This document shows, in pieces, positions 31,201-37,415 of a stretch of 37,415 nt of DNA; positions within the stretch are counted from its first letter, which is position 1; every line of letters begins with the position of its first letter. The notes below the pieces were generated by a model, which saw only the letters and a list, made by a program, of their open reading frames with translations, did not search any database and was not told the DNA's origin. The translations under genes and the position numbers were made by a program. The DNA is taken from positions 1 to 37,415 of the IMG/VR virus record IMGVR_UViG_3300044618_002500. One strand, given 5' to 3'. Origin of the DNA: a virus.

Positions 31201-32107
31201 GGAAAGAAAAGCAAGAGACGAAAAACTAAACGCTTTGAACCAGCAGGAAAGCGACCTGAAAAACAGTCTCGCAAAAAGAGAGATTTCGTTTGAAGAGTAC
31301 TCTAGCAAAATATCTCAAATTGAAAAAGAGAAAAGCGAGGCCTCTCAAAACATTGGCCAACAGTACTTAGGTAGACTGAAAAGAGCTGGCGACCAAGCAG
31401 CCGCGTCGGTCTTCAAATCACAAGCGGAAGTTTTCAATAAAAACGCAGAGGGTTTAGAAGGCAACCAAAAGATATTTAATCAATTCGTTGGAGAGACGCT
31501 GTCTAGCTTTGGAGAGTTGGCCGCCTCTGGAAAGGCTACTTTAGAGGACTTTGGTAAGGCGGCGGCTGGCGCTGCTTTCGATGCCGTCTCGAAAATGATT
31601 CCCTCATTCGTTGCGGGTATTCTTGGAAATTCGGTGACGACTCTTGGTCCGATACTTGGTCCTCTTGCAGCTGCAACTTTAACTGGAACCCTATACGGCT
31701 TGCTTGGTCTTGCTCGTAGCGCCGCTGGTTTCAAAGACGGTGTTGTTGCTCTTGACGGAGTTGGGACTGAAACAAGTGATTCAATTCCAGCGTGGCTTTC
31801 CAAAGGAGAGTCTGTAATTACAGCACGCGCAACAAAAAATAACTTAGCCGAACTTGAGTTTATGAATAAAACAGGCAAAAGCATTTCTGAGTTTTATTTG
31901 AACAAAGTGCCAATGTCTTCATACTCGGTTTCAAATAATGGAGAGATTGTTGAAGAGATAAAAAAACTCAGAGACGAAACACGAAATCTAGGAACGAGAA
32001 TATCTAGGAACACAAGAGTCGAAGTAAGCGGGGTTTTGTCTGGAGATTCCAGAGGCATAAGAGCAATAGTAGATTCCGAACGCAAACGAAATATGAGACG
32101 AGGTTAA
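28208..32107 (+). CDS. Tape measure protein
   Basis: The 1299-residue protein is the longest in the window. Its first part is Ala/Gly-rich with hydrophobic segments, for example GSLTGVLATGGIAAGIAAVG at about 120. A TP901-type minor tail domain (about 150-400) has VMASKFGTDASANIDAFKTI, TGALLQFGVSLDD and EETNSALQILAAGG. Hydrophobic segments follow at about 450-620, then a poly-Gly linker of nine glycines at about 724. A long coiled region follows to the C-terminal end, which has DSIPAWLSKGESVITARAT and a basic tail. It sets tail length and passes through the membrane during DNA entry. Its length suggests a tail of roughly 190 nm at about 1.5 Angstrom per residue; this is a rough guess. Confidence 0.92.
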   Translation: MSTDLQIKLGLDATELLSALNKAIAQLNKAIADISNTKVDLNEAPIIADMNKIQAEAKQTGDAIDKSLSGGTGNAVEGLKGKFGGLGDMFGKLGAESGGLGNAFQSLSGGVTGLVPGLGSLTGVLATGGIAAGIAAVGGSIAYSVDKGKEFESQLASLSSITGVSGDGLADLGEKAKVMASKFGTDASANIDAFKTILSKLGPDIAKSPEALNSMAESVNTLSKATGDDPGKATEALTGALLQFGVSLDDPKKAADAMATAMNVLAAGAKEGASEVPEVAAAINVAGVAASKSKVSFEETNSALQILAAGGKVGSEAGTSLRNVLNKLGEGRFLPKDTAKELKAAGVDINKLGDTSISFSERLRELNKVSSDAALTTKLFGTDAAAASILIKGANGSMDELTKKLTGTSTAYDQAAINMATFDESLNRIKSNIDNFAISFYDGMKMSFGMLAESTGPAVSELMTNMGGYFERMWSVVQPILGALAGVLMVGISNAINIAVEAVNAFFEMAVYAFDGVINALRPLTDAIKSALGMDGAAGEGIDVMKLLQDVMNTMGTVISAVFDVLQTLGKIIIDVVVGAFSNTIKVIVAVGEMFAAFGRWIGELIMKIPGIKSVFDGLKSGFDSVYNFFANLPKVINEVQIYLKAVGGTFTSVFNILGQAFNDALNLDFGKAAEKLGSVFQSQTWVKAFSDNLNTARNELKATSEVAKKTGDEFKKFQTDTDTGGGGGGGGGGNKDDEEKKKEQTTLDKRRDMYRDYLQKLQNDRNTYEIGLQGSEEEKSRLLKQRLEADNELAKIKLNELARETKDTKFEIESIKIKAEQDESIEDVKEFYISEFKKLQDQLDKNKAKVKPDLSWRDQVISELETFVKDADGSVKEYAKNLESMFKAPVNTEGQFAKAEQDFTNFNDMLISQQQEVQEKIQLARDIGDTKSLAALEKLRESNQSTLDDMYRRFARFSQDSEKAISENTVFFQVAKSLELSIQEAFNADKLRTEIDAERKARDEKLNALNQQESDLKNSLAKREISFEEYSSKISQIEKEKSEASQNIGQQYLGRLKRAGDQAAASVFKSQAEVFNKNAEGLEGNQKIFNQFVGETLSSFGELAASGKATLEDFGKAAAGAAFDAVSKMIPSFVAGILGNSVTTLGPILGPLAAATLTGTLYGLLGLARSAAGFKDGVVALDGVGTETSDSIPAWLSKGESVITARATKNNLAELEFMNKTGKSISEFYLNKVPMSSYSVSNNGEIVEEIKKLRDETRNLGTRISRNTRVEVSGVLSGDSRGIRAIVDSERKRNMRRG

Positions 32108-32109
32108 AT

Positions 32110-32586
32110 ATGTCTTGGAAATTTTGGGTTAAGATACAAGGCGCAACAGAGCCTACTTTCAATCCTGTTAACACTCTGTCCATAGAGATTCCAATTTTTG
32201 GTATTAAGCCAGACTATGAAATGGAGTCGGCCTCACAAGTTGCAATGTCTGGTGCTGAAATTGGACAGAATAGATTTCGCGTAAAGTTAGATATTGAGTG
32301 CGTTCCTTTTTCTACATGGGACTCAGGAACAGTAAGCACGGAAACTACAATGTACTTGCTCACTCAAATTCTATCAAGAAAGCACAGAAGGCTTGTCGCA
32401 CCGGACGCTGGTCTTGATAACAAAAAGTTGCCCGACAGATTCAGAGACGCAGTAAACTTTCCATTAACGACTGGTTTGTTTTCGTCTGGCTTTGAGTTTG
32501 TACGATGCAATGTGTCAAATGAAAAGAAGTGGGCGTCTGGTCTTGAACAAATGGTGCTTACTGTTTATAGAAGGACTTTGCTGTAA
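32110..32586 (+). CDS. Distal tail-type protein
   Basis: ATG 32110 follows ACGAGG (32099-32104), two bases after the tape measure stop. The 158-residue protein (WKFWVKIQGATEPTFNPVNT, FRVKLDIECVPFSTWDSGT) is beta-rich, with a C-terminal GLEQMVLTVYRRTLL. Place directly after the tape measure fits a distal tail or tail-tip ring protein. No domain is recognised. It ends just before the next start. Confidence 0.5.
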   Translation: MSWKFWVKIQGATEPTFNPVNTLSIEIPIFGIKPDYEMESASQVAMSGAEIGQNRFRVKLDIECVPFSTWDSGTVSTETTMYLLTQILSRKHRRLVAPDAGLDNKKLPDRFRDAVNFPLTTGLFSSGFEFVRCNVSNEKKWASGLEQMVLTVYRRTLL

Positions 32587-34482
32587 ATGTTGATACCTAG
32601 CCAATATACACCAAACAAAAGATTCTATACTGAGTGGACTTCAGAGGATAACATTGTTTATAGGCTTTATGTTATTCCAAGTAATGCAGACTACTCGTCT
32701 GGCGCACAGGACTTTCTTTTACCAGACGATTTCGTCTTAAGGGATATGAAACTAGATTCAAGTCTAGGAGACTTGCCTACGGGTCTTAGAAGCGATGTTC
32801 TGGAAATGTCTGTAAACATTGCAGCTTTGCAAGGGAGCGCTGACTTGAACAATTTACGTGAGCAGCTTTTGAAAGGAACTACCACGCAACTTGTGCCTCT
32901 TAATTCAGACGGCTCGCAATATCTAGCGACTATATCAAATTCCTATCACAAAGCTCCAACACAGGCCGAAAGACAGTTCAATGTATTCAATGCTTTCATT
33001 TTGCTGTATAACGATTCCTATGGCTTTGCGCCGAACGACTGGAAACCATTGTTTATTGGGTGTCAAAAGTATAGTGCTGAAAACGAGCTAGAAATTACGC
33101 CTCTTCAAAACTCCGTTCCTTTCAAAATGGAGCTTCATGACTTGACAAGATGCGTAGGTGAAATGATTACGCCGACAATTTGGAAAGCAGCGCTACGTTG
33201 CGAAGACACTCAAATTGAAATTGCGTCTGGTATATTCCGTTCTGAAAAAGAAGAGTACCGTTTTTTTCAAACTGGAGAGAATTACAAAGTAGGAAACGAA
33301 ACAGTAAACCTTGCTGATGTTTTAGACGGTCGCTTTTGGTCTTATGTTTCTACTTTCAAAAGACTCAGTTCAAAGATAGGCACAATGTATTCCGCTTATA
33401 TGAGAGCTATACTCAGAAACAATTCGTGTCAATTTATAGCTCCAACTTTTTATGGAGATTCAGTAAGGTTTCTTGACAACGCAATGAGTGATATAGACGC
33501 GGACTTTCTTTGCTACGTTGCAGAGGTATGGGAAAACGTAAGCGGTGCTGGTTTGCAACTCTTATCTGGAGCTCACGCAGACAATCAAATGTTTGCACAG
33601 TATGGAAATTTTCACGAAGTCTTGAAGAGCTTAGTAGAGGGTAGCTGTGAAATCTGTCGCTTTTCATATACGCGTACAGCTGGAACGCCAGATGTATACA
33701 CGTGTACTTTGACAAGCCAATTTCCATACGGCTCTACAAATATCAATACAAAAGTTTTCAATCAAGACAACACTTACAGTGGGTTGAAAATTAAGCTGTT
33801 CTCTGAAACTTTGAAGAGCGCAAAAATATCTGTCTCTTCGATAAATGGTGATGCCGATACGACAGAGTACAAGTATGAAGAACAAGGCACGAGTGGAGAC
33901 AATAGCAAAGATTTGAAAATTATGTTCCACAATTTGCCGTTGCTTACAAATAGGAACAAGAAAGAAAGAGTCAACGCAATTTGGGGCAATCAAAATATGA
34001 GTATGGTTCGAAGCTCCGTAAACTCTGGTAGCATATTCTATTTTGAAAGCGACGAGCCTCACTTACCAAAGCTAGTAAATGTTATTTGCAAAATTATTTT
34101 CGATGCTGATTCCATCGTTCCGCCGTCTTACGGAACTTACTATTGGCTACCATTTCCAGTACCAGCACCAATTGTTGGAATGATAGACTATAGTCTGGAG
34201 ATTATTCTTGACCAACAAAATTCAGGACTACCGAGCACCTATTGCTATGCTATGGTTCGCGGTCTTGGTGATAGAAAGCAAGCAGAGGCGGAACTTACGA
34301 CGAGGCTAGAACATGCAAAGACAAACGATGTTGGAGCTAGGGTTAAACTTAATCTGCAAAACTACAACCCGCTCTTGCAGGAAATATACAATACCGCAAT
34401 TGTCAAGGGTGTTCTATTGGAGCACTCTCTTGATATTTATGCAGGAACAGTAGACTTAAAAATCAGAATAGATGCGGAGTGA
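32587..34482 (+). CDS. Tail tip / baseplate protein
   Basis: The 631-residue protein starts at ATG 32587 directly after the previous stop. It opens NKRFYTEWTSEDNIVYRLYV, with a beta-rich N-terminal region (VLRDMKLDSSLGDLPTGLRS) of the sort seen in hub or tail-associated proteins. Later segments include FKMELHDLTRCVGEM and YCYAMVRGLGDRKQAEAEL. Size and order (tape measure, distal tail, then this) suggest a hub or tail-tip component. I see no lysozyme or peptidase motif. Family unassigned. Confidence 0.55.
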   Translation: MLIPSQYTPNKRFYTEWTSEDNIVYRLYVIPSNADYSSGAQDFLLPDDFVLRDMKLDSSLGDLPTGLRSDVLEMSVNIAALQGSADLNNLREQLLKGTTTQLVPLNSDGSQYLATISNSYHKAPTQAERQFNVFNAFILLYNDSYGFAPNDWKPLFIGCQKYSAENELEITPLQNSVPFKMELHDLTRCVGEMITPTIWKAALRCEDTQIEIASGIFRSEKEEYRFFQTGENYKVGNETVNLADVLDGRFWSYVSTFKRLSSKIGTMYSAYMRAILRNNSCQFIAPTFYGDSVRFLDNAMSDIDADFLCYVAEVWENVSGAGLQLLSGAHADNQMFAQYGNFHEVLKSLVEGSCEICRFSYTRTAGTPDVYTCTLTSQFPYGSTNINTKVFNQDNTYSGLKIKLFSETLKSAKISVSSINGDADTTEYKYEEQGTSGDNSKDLKIMFHNLPLLTNRNKKERVNAIWGNQNMSMVRSSVNSGSIFYFESDEPHLPKLVNVICKIIFDADSIVPPSYGTYYWLPFPVPAPIVGMIDYSLEIILDQQNSGLPSTYCYAMVRGLGDRKQAEAELTTRLEHAKTNDVGARVKLNLQNYNPLLQEIYNTAIVKGVLLEHSLDIYAGTVDLKIRIDAE

Positions 34483-35202
34483 ATGATGAAGTTTAACGAA
34501 CCGATAAGAACAGAAGGCATAGGCCGTAAGCAACTAGCTTTCAACACAGGAAATATACCTACAGTTTATGATATAGACTCAGACGATTCGCAACAGGTTT
34601 TACTCAATAACGCAGCTGATATTTCGTACTCTGTTTTGGCAAAAGCAAAAGCGTCTGCAGAGGCAACAGCAACGTCTCTTAAACAGGATATTCAAAACTT
34701 CGCAATGGAGATTACTGGCGTTAGCAATTTCTTTTTCAGTGCCGGTTCTATTGGAGTCGATATTCCGTGGAACCAATCAAGAATAATTGTTTCATCGCCT
34801 CTCTATTGGTACAATTGGTATGATAGATATATCTATGTCAGGAAACCAGGTTGGTATTTTGTCAAAGCGCAGCTCTTCTCACCCACTGTCAACGCAGCAC
34901 ATGAGTGGGGAATTAAACTTGTTTCGAATGTCGTACTCAATACGCCGAACTACGAACTTTATTCGACATACATGGACTACCAACATACAAGCAAGCACCC
35001 TTATGTCAATGGGACCGCAATTTTCAACGCTCCAGAACAAGCGTTTGTAAGCAACCCAAACGGCTTACCAGCTTTCAAAGTTCGACTCTATTCGACAAAC
35101 AGTAATATCAATTTTGAGCTTTTCAATACATACGCAGTTTTGCAAGTCTTCAGGCTTTCGGACATAGACCAATCGTCTCGCATGATTCTGCAATCTGTCT
35201 AA
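34483..35202 (+). CDS. Tail-tip protein of unknown family
   Basis: ATG 34483 (or 34486) follows GGAG (34476-34479). The 239-residue protein has an N-terminal helical segment (SYSVLAKAKASAEATATSLK) that may trimerise. A beta-rich C-terminal domain follows, with YWYNWYDRYIYVRKPGWYFV and VRLYSTNSNINFELFN, resembling C1q/TNF-like fibre heads. 'RKPGWYFV' is the kind of strand seen in such heads. It may contact the receptor or be a tip component. This is inferred from shape only. Confidence 0.5.
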   Translation: MMKFNEPIRTEGIGRKQLAFNTGNIPTVYDIDSDDSQQVLLNNAADISYSVLAKAKASAEATATSLKQDIQNFAMEITGVSNFFFSAGSIGVDIPWNQSRIIVSSPLYWYNWYDRYIYVRKPGWYFVKAQLFSPTVNAAHEWGIKLVSNVVLNTPNYELYSTYMDYQHTSKHPYVNGTAIFNAPEQAFVSNPNGLPAFKVRLYSTNSNINFELFNTYAVLQVFRLSDIDQSSRMILQSV

Positions 35203-35220
35203 ACAAACAAAGGAAACAAT

Positions 35221-35718
35221 ATGGAATTTTACTCAGGAAAATATGGAATAGATAGAAGGAGAGCTGTTGCAGAGTTCGGACAGTTCGATACAGCTACTTA
35301 CTCGACTGGAGATATTTTGACAAGCTCTGCAGTCGCTTACGGTTCAATGGCTAGAACTGTTGGAATGTCTGGCAATGTTGCTAGAATAATTTTGAAAGAA
35401 ACAGCGACCGCTGGAACAATTCAAAAGCCGACTCTTCGCTTATGGCTGTTTGGAGCTTCAGTTACACCAGCGGCTCGTAATTCGCCACAGGCTTTCTCTT
35501 CATCACAGCTAGACGTTTTGATAGGCACAATATCAATTCTGAATACTGAGTGGATTGATTGTGCTTCAAATGTTGCCTCTGTTGAAAAAGTGATAAACAT
35601 ACCCTACGTCTTGCAACCAAACTCTTCTACAATTTATCTCGTTCCAGAAGTTCGTGCCGCTTACACTTTCAATTCAACAGGCCGAATAGTTTCACAACTC
35701 ATTGTAGAGGCGGACTAA
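35221..35718 (+). CDS. Virion structural protein of unknown family
   Basis: ATG 35221 follows AAAGGAAA (35209-35216). The 165-residue protein is beta-rich (YSTGDILTSSAVAYGSMART, ARIILKETATAGTIQKPTLR, then IPYVLQPNSSTIYLVPEVRA) and looks like a compact jelly-roll-type domain. It follows the tail-tip gene and precedes the poly-Gly protein. It is probably on the outside of the tail tip. No family recognised. Confidence 0.5.
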   Translation: MEFYSGKYGIDRRRAVAEFGQFDTATYSTGDILTSSAVAYGSMARTVGMSGNVARIILKETATAGTIQKPTLRLWLFGASVTPAARNSPQAFSSSQLDVLIGTISILNTEWIDCASNVASVEKVINIPYVLQPNSSTIYLVPEVRAAYTFNSTGRIVSQLIVEAD

Positions 35719-35720
35719 AA

Positions 35721-35936
35721 ATGATGACTTTTACAGACGCAAATTCTGGACAGCCTTTCTCTTTGCCGAACAATTCCATACAAGAGGCTTACGAAGGTGA
35801 GGGAATATGCAGACTCATTGATATCAATGGTACCGAGTATGACGTTTCTGATACTTGGGCACAAGTCTTGAGTCAATTAACAGGTGGCGGCGGCGGCGGC
35901 GGCGGTGGCGGAACTATACCGTCAGCTGGTCCATAA
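35721..35936 (+). CDS. Small protein ending in a poly-glycine tract
   Basis: ATG 35721 (or 35724) is two bases after the previous stop. The 71-residue protein has an ordered part (FTDANSGQPFSLPNNSIQEA, then CRLIDINGTEYDVSDTWAQV) followed by ten glycines and TIPSAGP. The glycine codons are almost all GGC, like the linker in the tape measure gene. It is the last structural gene before the terminator. Poly-Gly segments occur in some phage adhesins. Role unknown. Confidence 0.6.
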   Translation: MMTFTDANSGQPFSLPNNSIQEAYEGEGICRLIDINGTEYDVSDTWAQVLSQLTGGGGGGGGGGTIPSAGP

Positions 35937-35943
35937 AAAACAA

Positions 35944-35968
35944 ACCCCTCTTTCAAGGGGTCTTTCTC
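35944..35968 (+). terminator. Intrinsic terminator after the tail genes
   Basis: ACCCCT (35944-35949) and AGGGGT (35956-35961) form a six-base stem with a CTTTCA loop, followed by CTTTCT. The pyrimidine run is weaker than in the other terminators here. Confidence 0.65.
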
Positions 35969-36119
35969 AGGGGGGAGACAGGCGGTTATTGTGGACCGCT
36001 TTGCAATATAAACATTTTTGTGATACTTCAAAATAAAAATACGGAGCTGGAAATCTTCCAGCCCCGCCCCAATACCGAGCAGCATCTACCTACATTAAAA
36101 TAGTTAGTTTTCGGTCTTC

Positions 36120-36228
36120 AAATTTAGCCAGTCTGAAACACCCGCAAAAGAAAAAACAAGCCACTTGTTTGTAAAAAACAAGATATAACAAGAAAAATAA
36201 GCCTCATCTGAAAAAAAAATTTAGCCAG
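36120..36228 (+). repeat. Twelve-base direct repeat pair
   Basis: AAATTTAGCCAG appears at 36120-36131 and 36217-36228, each followed within about 14 bases by a CCCGC. A hairpin lies between them. They could be operator or initiator sites. Confidence 0.5.
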
Positions 36229-36296
36229 CAAACCCGCTGTCAGAGCCACTACTTGAGTTTAGACAAAAAATAATTTTGCAAAAACGAAAAAAATAC

Positions 36297-36327
36297 TTGC
36301 GTTGTTTGCAAAACTGCCGTAAGTTCG
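36297..36327 (+). promoter_or_regulatory. Promoter for the right-end early genes
   Basis: TTG (36297-36299) and TAAGTTCG (36320-36327) are separated by 20 bases, a Bacteroidota-like arrangement with the same TAnnTTCG box as the promoters at 8377 and 10422. ATG 36386 is about 59 bases further on. A GCCG...CGGC hairpin can form around the start point. Confidence 0.55.
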
Positions 36328-36385
36328 TACTAGAAAATGACGCGGCAATGAGAGCCGAAAGCTAAAAACCCAAACGGAGACGGAA

Positions 36386-36610
36386 ATGAAAAGCTACAGA
36401 ACAGAACAAACGACAAAAGCTTCAAAGCAGTACGAAATGGCTTTGCAAAAGCTCAGAGCACAAGGCGAAAAATATCCACATATCCTTTGCATGAAGGTTG
36501 ACGCAGATAACAATATCGTCTTCATAAAAACAAAGAATGTTTACGGCGCAACGCAAGAGCATTTTTTCCGCGCTGATTATACAGCAACTGTTCTTTACAA
36601 ATTTCAATAA
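36386..36610 (+). CDS. Hypothetical 74-residue early protein
   Basis: ATG 36386 follows GGAGACGGAA (36376-36385). The product has a helical, basic N-terminal half (SYRTEQTTKASKQYEMALQK) and a beta-type second half (ILCMKVDADNNIVFIKTKNV). It is the first gene of the block behind the promoter at 36297, so an early role such as host takeover is possible. No family recognised. Confidence 0.6.
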   Translation: MKSYRTEQTTKASKQYEMALQKLRAQGEKYPHILCMKVDADNNIVFIKTKNVYGATQEHFFRADYTATVLYKFQ

Positions 36611-36633
36611 ACAAAATATCTAGGAGAAGAGAA

Positions 36634-36849
36634 ATGACAAACGCACAAAAAAACAGAGCCTATTTTGAGACTGCAGACAATCAAAAAACATTCTGGATTC
36701 TCAAGTCAATTTCAGACAGCTACGGAACTTCAACAAGCTATATTCTTGACGAGCTGATGTCTGACGAAGCGGAACACTTACTTGATTACTTGAACGGTGC
36801 TTTGAGAGCTGAAACATATATTGACATGAAGCAACTTGAACTTTTGTAA
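36634..36849 (+). CDS. Hypothetical 71-residue early protein
   Basis: ATG 36634 has AGGAGAAGAG at 36622-36631. The product (AYFETADNQKTFWILKSISD, SYILDELMSDEAEHLLDYLN) is acidic and mostly helical. It could be a small protein that binds a host partner; nothing in the sequence shows which. The preceding and following genes are similar in size, as in typical phage early blocks. Confidence 0.6.
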   Translation: MTNAQKNRAYFETADNQKTFWILKSISDSYGTSTSYILDELMSDEAEHLLDYLNGALRAETYIDMKQLELL

Positions 36850-36877
36850 AAAAACAAACATTAACTGGAGACAAGAA

Positions 36878-37189
36878 ATGAGACAGCAAGAAATCAAAAC
36901 GCTTGAAGCGAAGACTCGCAAATTGCAAACATTACTCGATAATTACGAGGACATTCTTGACGACATTACCCCAACTCTATTCTCACGAATAGAGAACAAG
37001 CTATCAAAATACAGGAGAGAGTTAAGTTCACTATATTCACTTGATAGAATTGAGACCGAGATTGAAGAGACAAACGCAAAGTTAAGTAATGACGAGAACG
37101 CGACTATATGGTACGAGCTTAATGATTATTTGAACTTTCTTGAAAAAGACAAAAGCTACTACGAAAAATTGATTGGAGCAAAGCAATGA
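36878..37189 (+). CDS. Hypothetical coiled-coil early protein
   Basis: The start is ATG 36878 with GGAG at 36867-36870; an in-frame TTG at 36836 lies in the previous gene. The 103-residue product is strongly helical and charged (LEAKTRKLQTLLDNYEDILD, SRIENKLSKYRRELSSLYSL), a clear coiled coil. It may oligomerise. No family is recognised. It overlaps the next gene as ATGA. Confidence 0.6.
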   Translation: MRQQEIKTLEAKTRKLQTLLDNYEDILDDITPTLFSRIENKLSKYRRELSSLYSLDRIETEIEETNAKLSNDENATIWYELNDYLNFLEKDKSYYEKLIGAKQ

Positions 37190-37404
37190 CTGGAGAAAAG
37201 TTTAGAGCGGACTCACTGAAAGACAATGAATATCTAGTTGAAGTCGCCTCATATAAAAACGAGAACATGGAGCACAGAGAAGTCCTCTGCTTAGGCTACC
37301 GAATCACTAACCATGTAAATGGTTTCTGCAAAGCGAGTCACCTAGACGGCTGGTATGATGAAAAGCAACTTAGACATTTCATAATAATTGGAGAACCAAA
37401 ATGA
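37186..37404 (+). CDS. Hypothetical 72-residue protein
   Basis: ATG 37186 overlaps the preceding stop. The product is a small mixed domain (GEKFRADSLKDNEYLVEVAS, GYRITNHVNGFCKASHLDGW). No family recognised. The end overlaps the next start as ATGA, indicating an ongoing operon that runs off the window. Confidence 0.58.
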   Translation: MTGEKFRADSLKDNEYLVEVASYKNENMEHREVLCLGYRITNHVNGFCKASHLDGWYDEKQLRHFIIIGEPK

Positions 37405-37415
37405 GTAGAGAGGAA
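37401..37415 (+). CDS. Start of a gene cut by the right edge (partial)
   Basis: ATG 37401 with GGAG at 37390-37393 begins MSREE before the window ends. The ATGA overlap and ribosome site support a real gene. Joined to base 1 the frame would stop after 23 codons, and the open frame at 3-122 is a different one, so the two window ends do not form one obvious gene. Confidence 0.55.

Larger units (their letters stand above)
35969..36385 (+). other. Non-coding region with hairpins and direct repeats
   Basis: This roughly 420-base stretch has no gene. GCTGGAA-ATC-TTCCAGC (36046-36062) is a perfect seven-base stem. AAATTTAGCCAG occurs at 36120-36131 and again at 36217-36228. AACAAG-CCA-CTTGTT forms a hairpin near 36156. 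CAATATAAAC, the core of the two promoters upstream, recurs at 36004-36013. A promoter lies at 36297-36327. It could be a regulatory region or an origin. Its A-rich strand (runs of A) makes it distinct from the coding DNA around it. Confidence 0.55.

Noticed and set aside
1-37415. A complete circular genome joined at the window ends
   Set aside because: The frame started at 37401 would stop after 23 codons if joined to base 1, and the open frame at 3-122 is a different one. The ends therefore give no support for direct joining.
1-37415. tRNA genes, CRISPR arrays, insertion sequences or an integrase
   Set aside because: I looked on both strands and found no cloverleaf with a CCA-side stem, no regular spacer-repeat array, no transposase and no tyrosine or serine recombinase.

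Overview
This window is a stretch of a tailed double-stranded DNA phage genome. Every gene I can support lies on the + strand. Genes are tightly packed, many with ATGA or TGATG stop/start overlaps, and base composition is about 40% GC by eye. The structural genes are HK97-type: HK97-fold capsid, S78-family prohead protease, portal with a MuF tail, tube protein, a 1299-residue tape measure and overlapping tail assembly chaperones. This points to a long, probably non-contractile tail (siphovirus morphology). The host is probably in the Bacteroidota or a relative. Reasons: a DUF3127-like single-strand-binding protein, a small AVEWL-type protein of the sort seen in Bacteroidota phages, and intergenic promoters that look like the Bacteroidota TTG...TAnnTTTG pattern, here ending in TTCG. 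The host call is inference. I see no integrase, excisionase pair, CI-type repressor, tRNA or CRISPR, so a lytic life cycle is plausible, although the window begins and ends inside genes.

Layout. Bases 1-840 hold small early genes, including a membrane coiled-coil protein and a helix-turn-helix protein. Bases 827-9654 are the DNA metabolism region: a Sak4-like ATPase, a PD-(D/E)XK nuclease, a replication-organiser-like protein, a DnaA-domain-IV-like protein, a T7-like primase-helicase, small unknowns, two adjacent PD-(D/E)XK nucleases, an MT-A70 adenine methyltransferase and the DUF3127 protein with its own promoter and terminator. Bases 9651-11008 hold a holin-like membrane protein, a secreted CHAP-type endolysin that overlaps it in another frame, and two small membrane proteins. 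Bases 11005-13615 hold fibre or baseplate-type genes. They are followed by a calcineurin-like phosphoesterase and a spanin-like membrane protein.

Bases 15060-18222 hold an unusual four-gene cassette: ParB-like, cupin, PAPS-reductase-like PP-loop ATPase, ParB-like. It resembles the IbrA/IbrB pair with additions and sits directly upstream of the terminase. Bases 18252-27397 are packaging and head genes through the tail tube protein, with a GT2-like glycosyltransferase inserted just before the tube gene. A clear intrinsic terminator follows. Bases 27460-35936 run from the tail chaperones and tape measure to the tail-tip genes. After another terminator comes a 449-base non-coding region with repeats and a promoter. 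That promoter drives small early-type genes to the right end.

The most notable signals are: (1) the ParB-cupin-PP-loop-ParB cassette; (2) the complete absence of GATC on my reading, where roughly a hundred would be expected; (3) an iteron-like repeat array next to a perfect AT palindrome inside a replication gene; (4) a promoter followed at once by two hairpins and a terminator ahead of the fibre genes, suggesting antitermination or a small RNA; (5) an apparent +1 (or -2) frameshift site in the tail chaperone; and (6) three in-frame starts matching the domain boundaries of the protease-scaffold gene.
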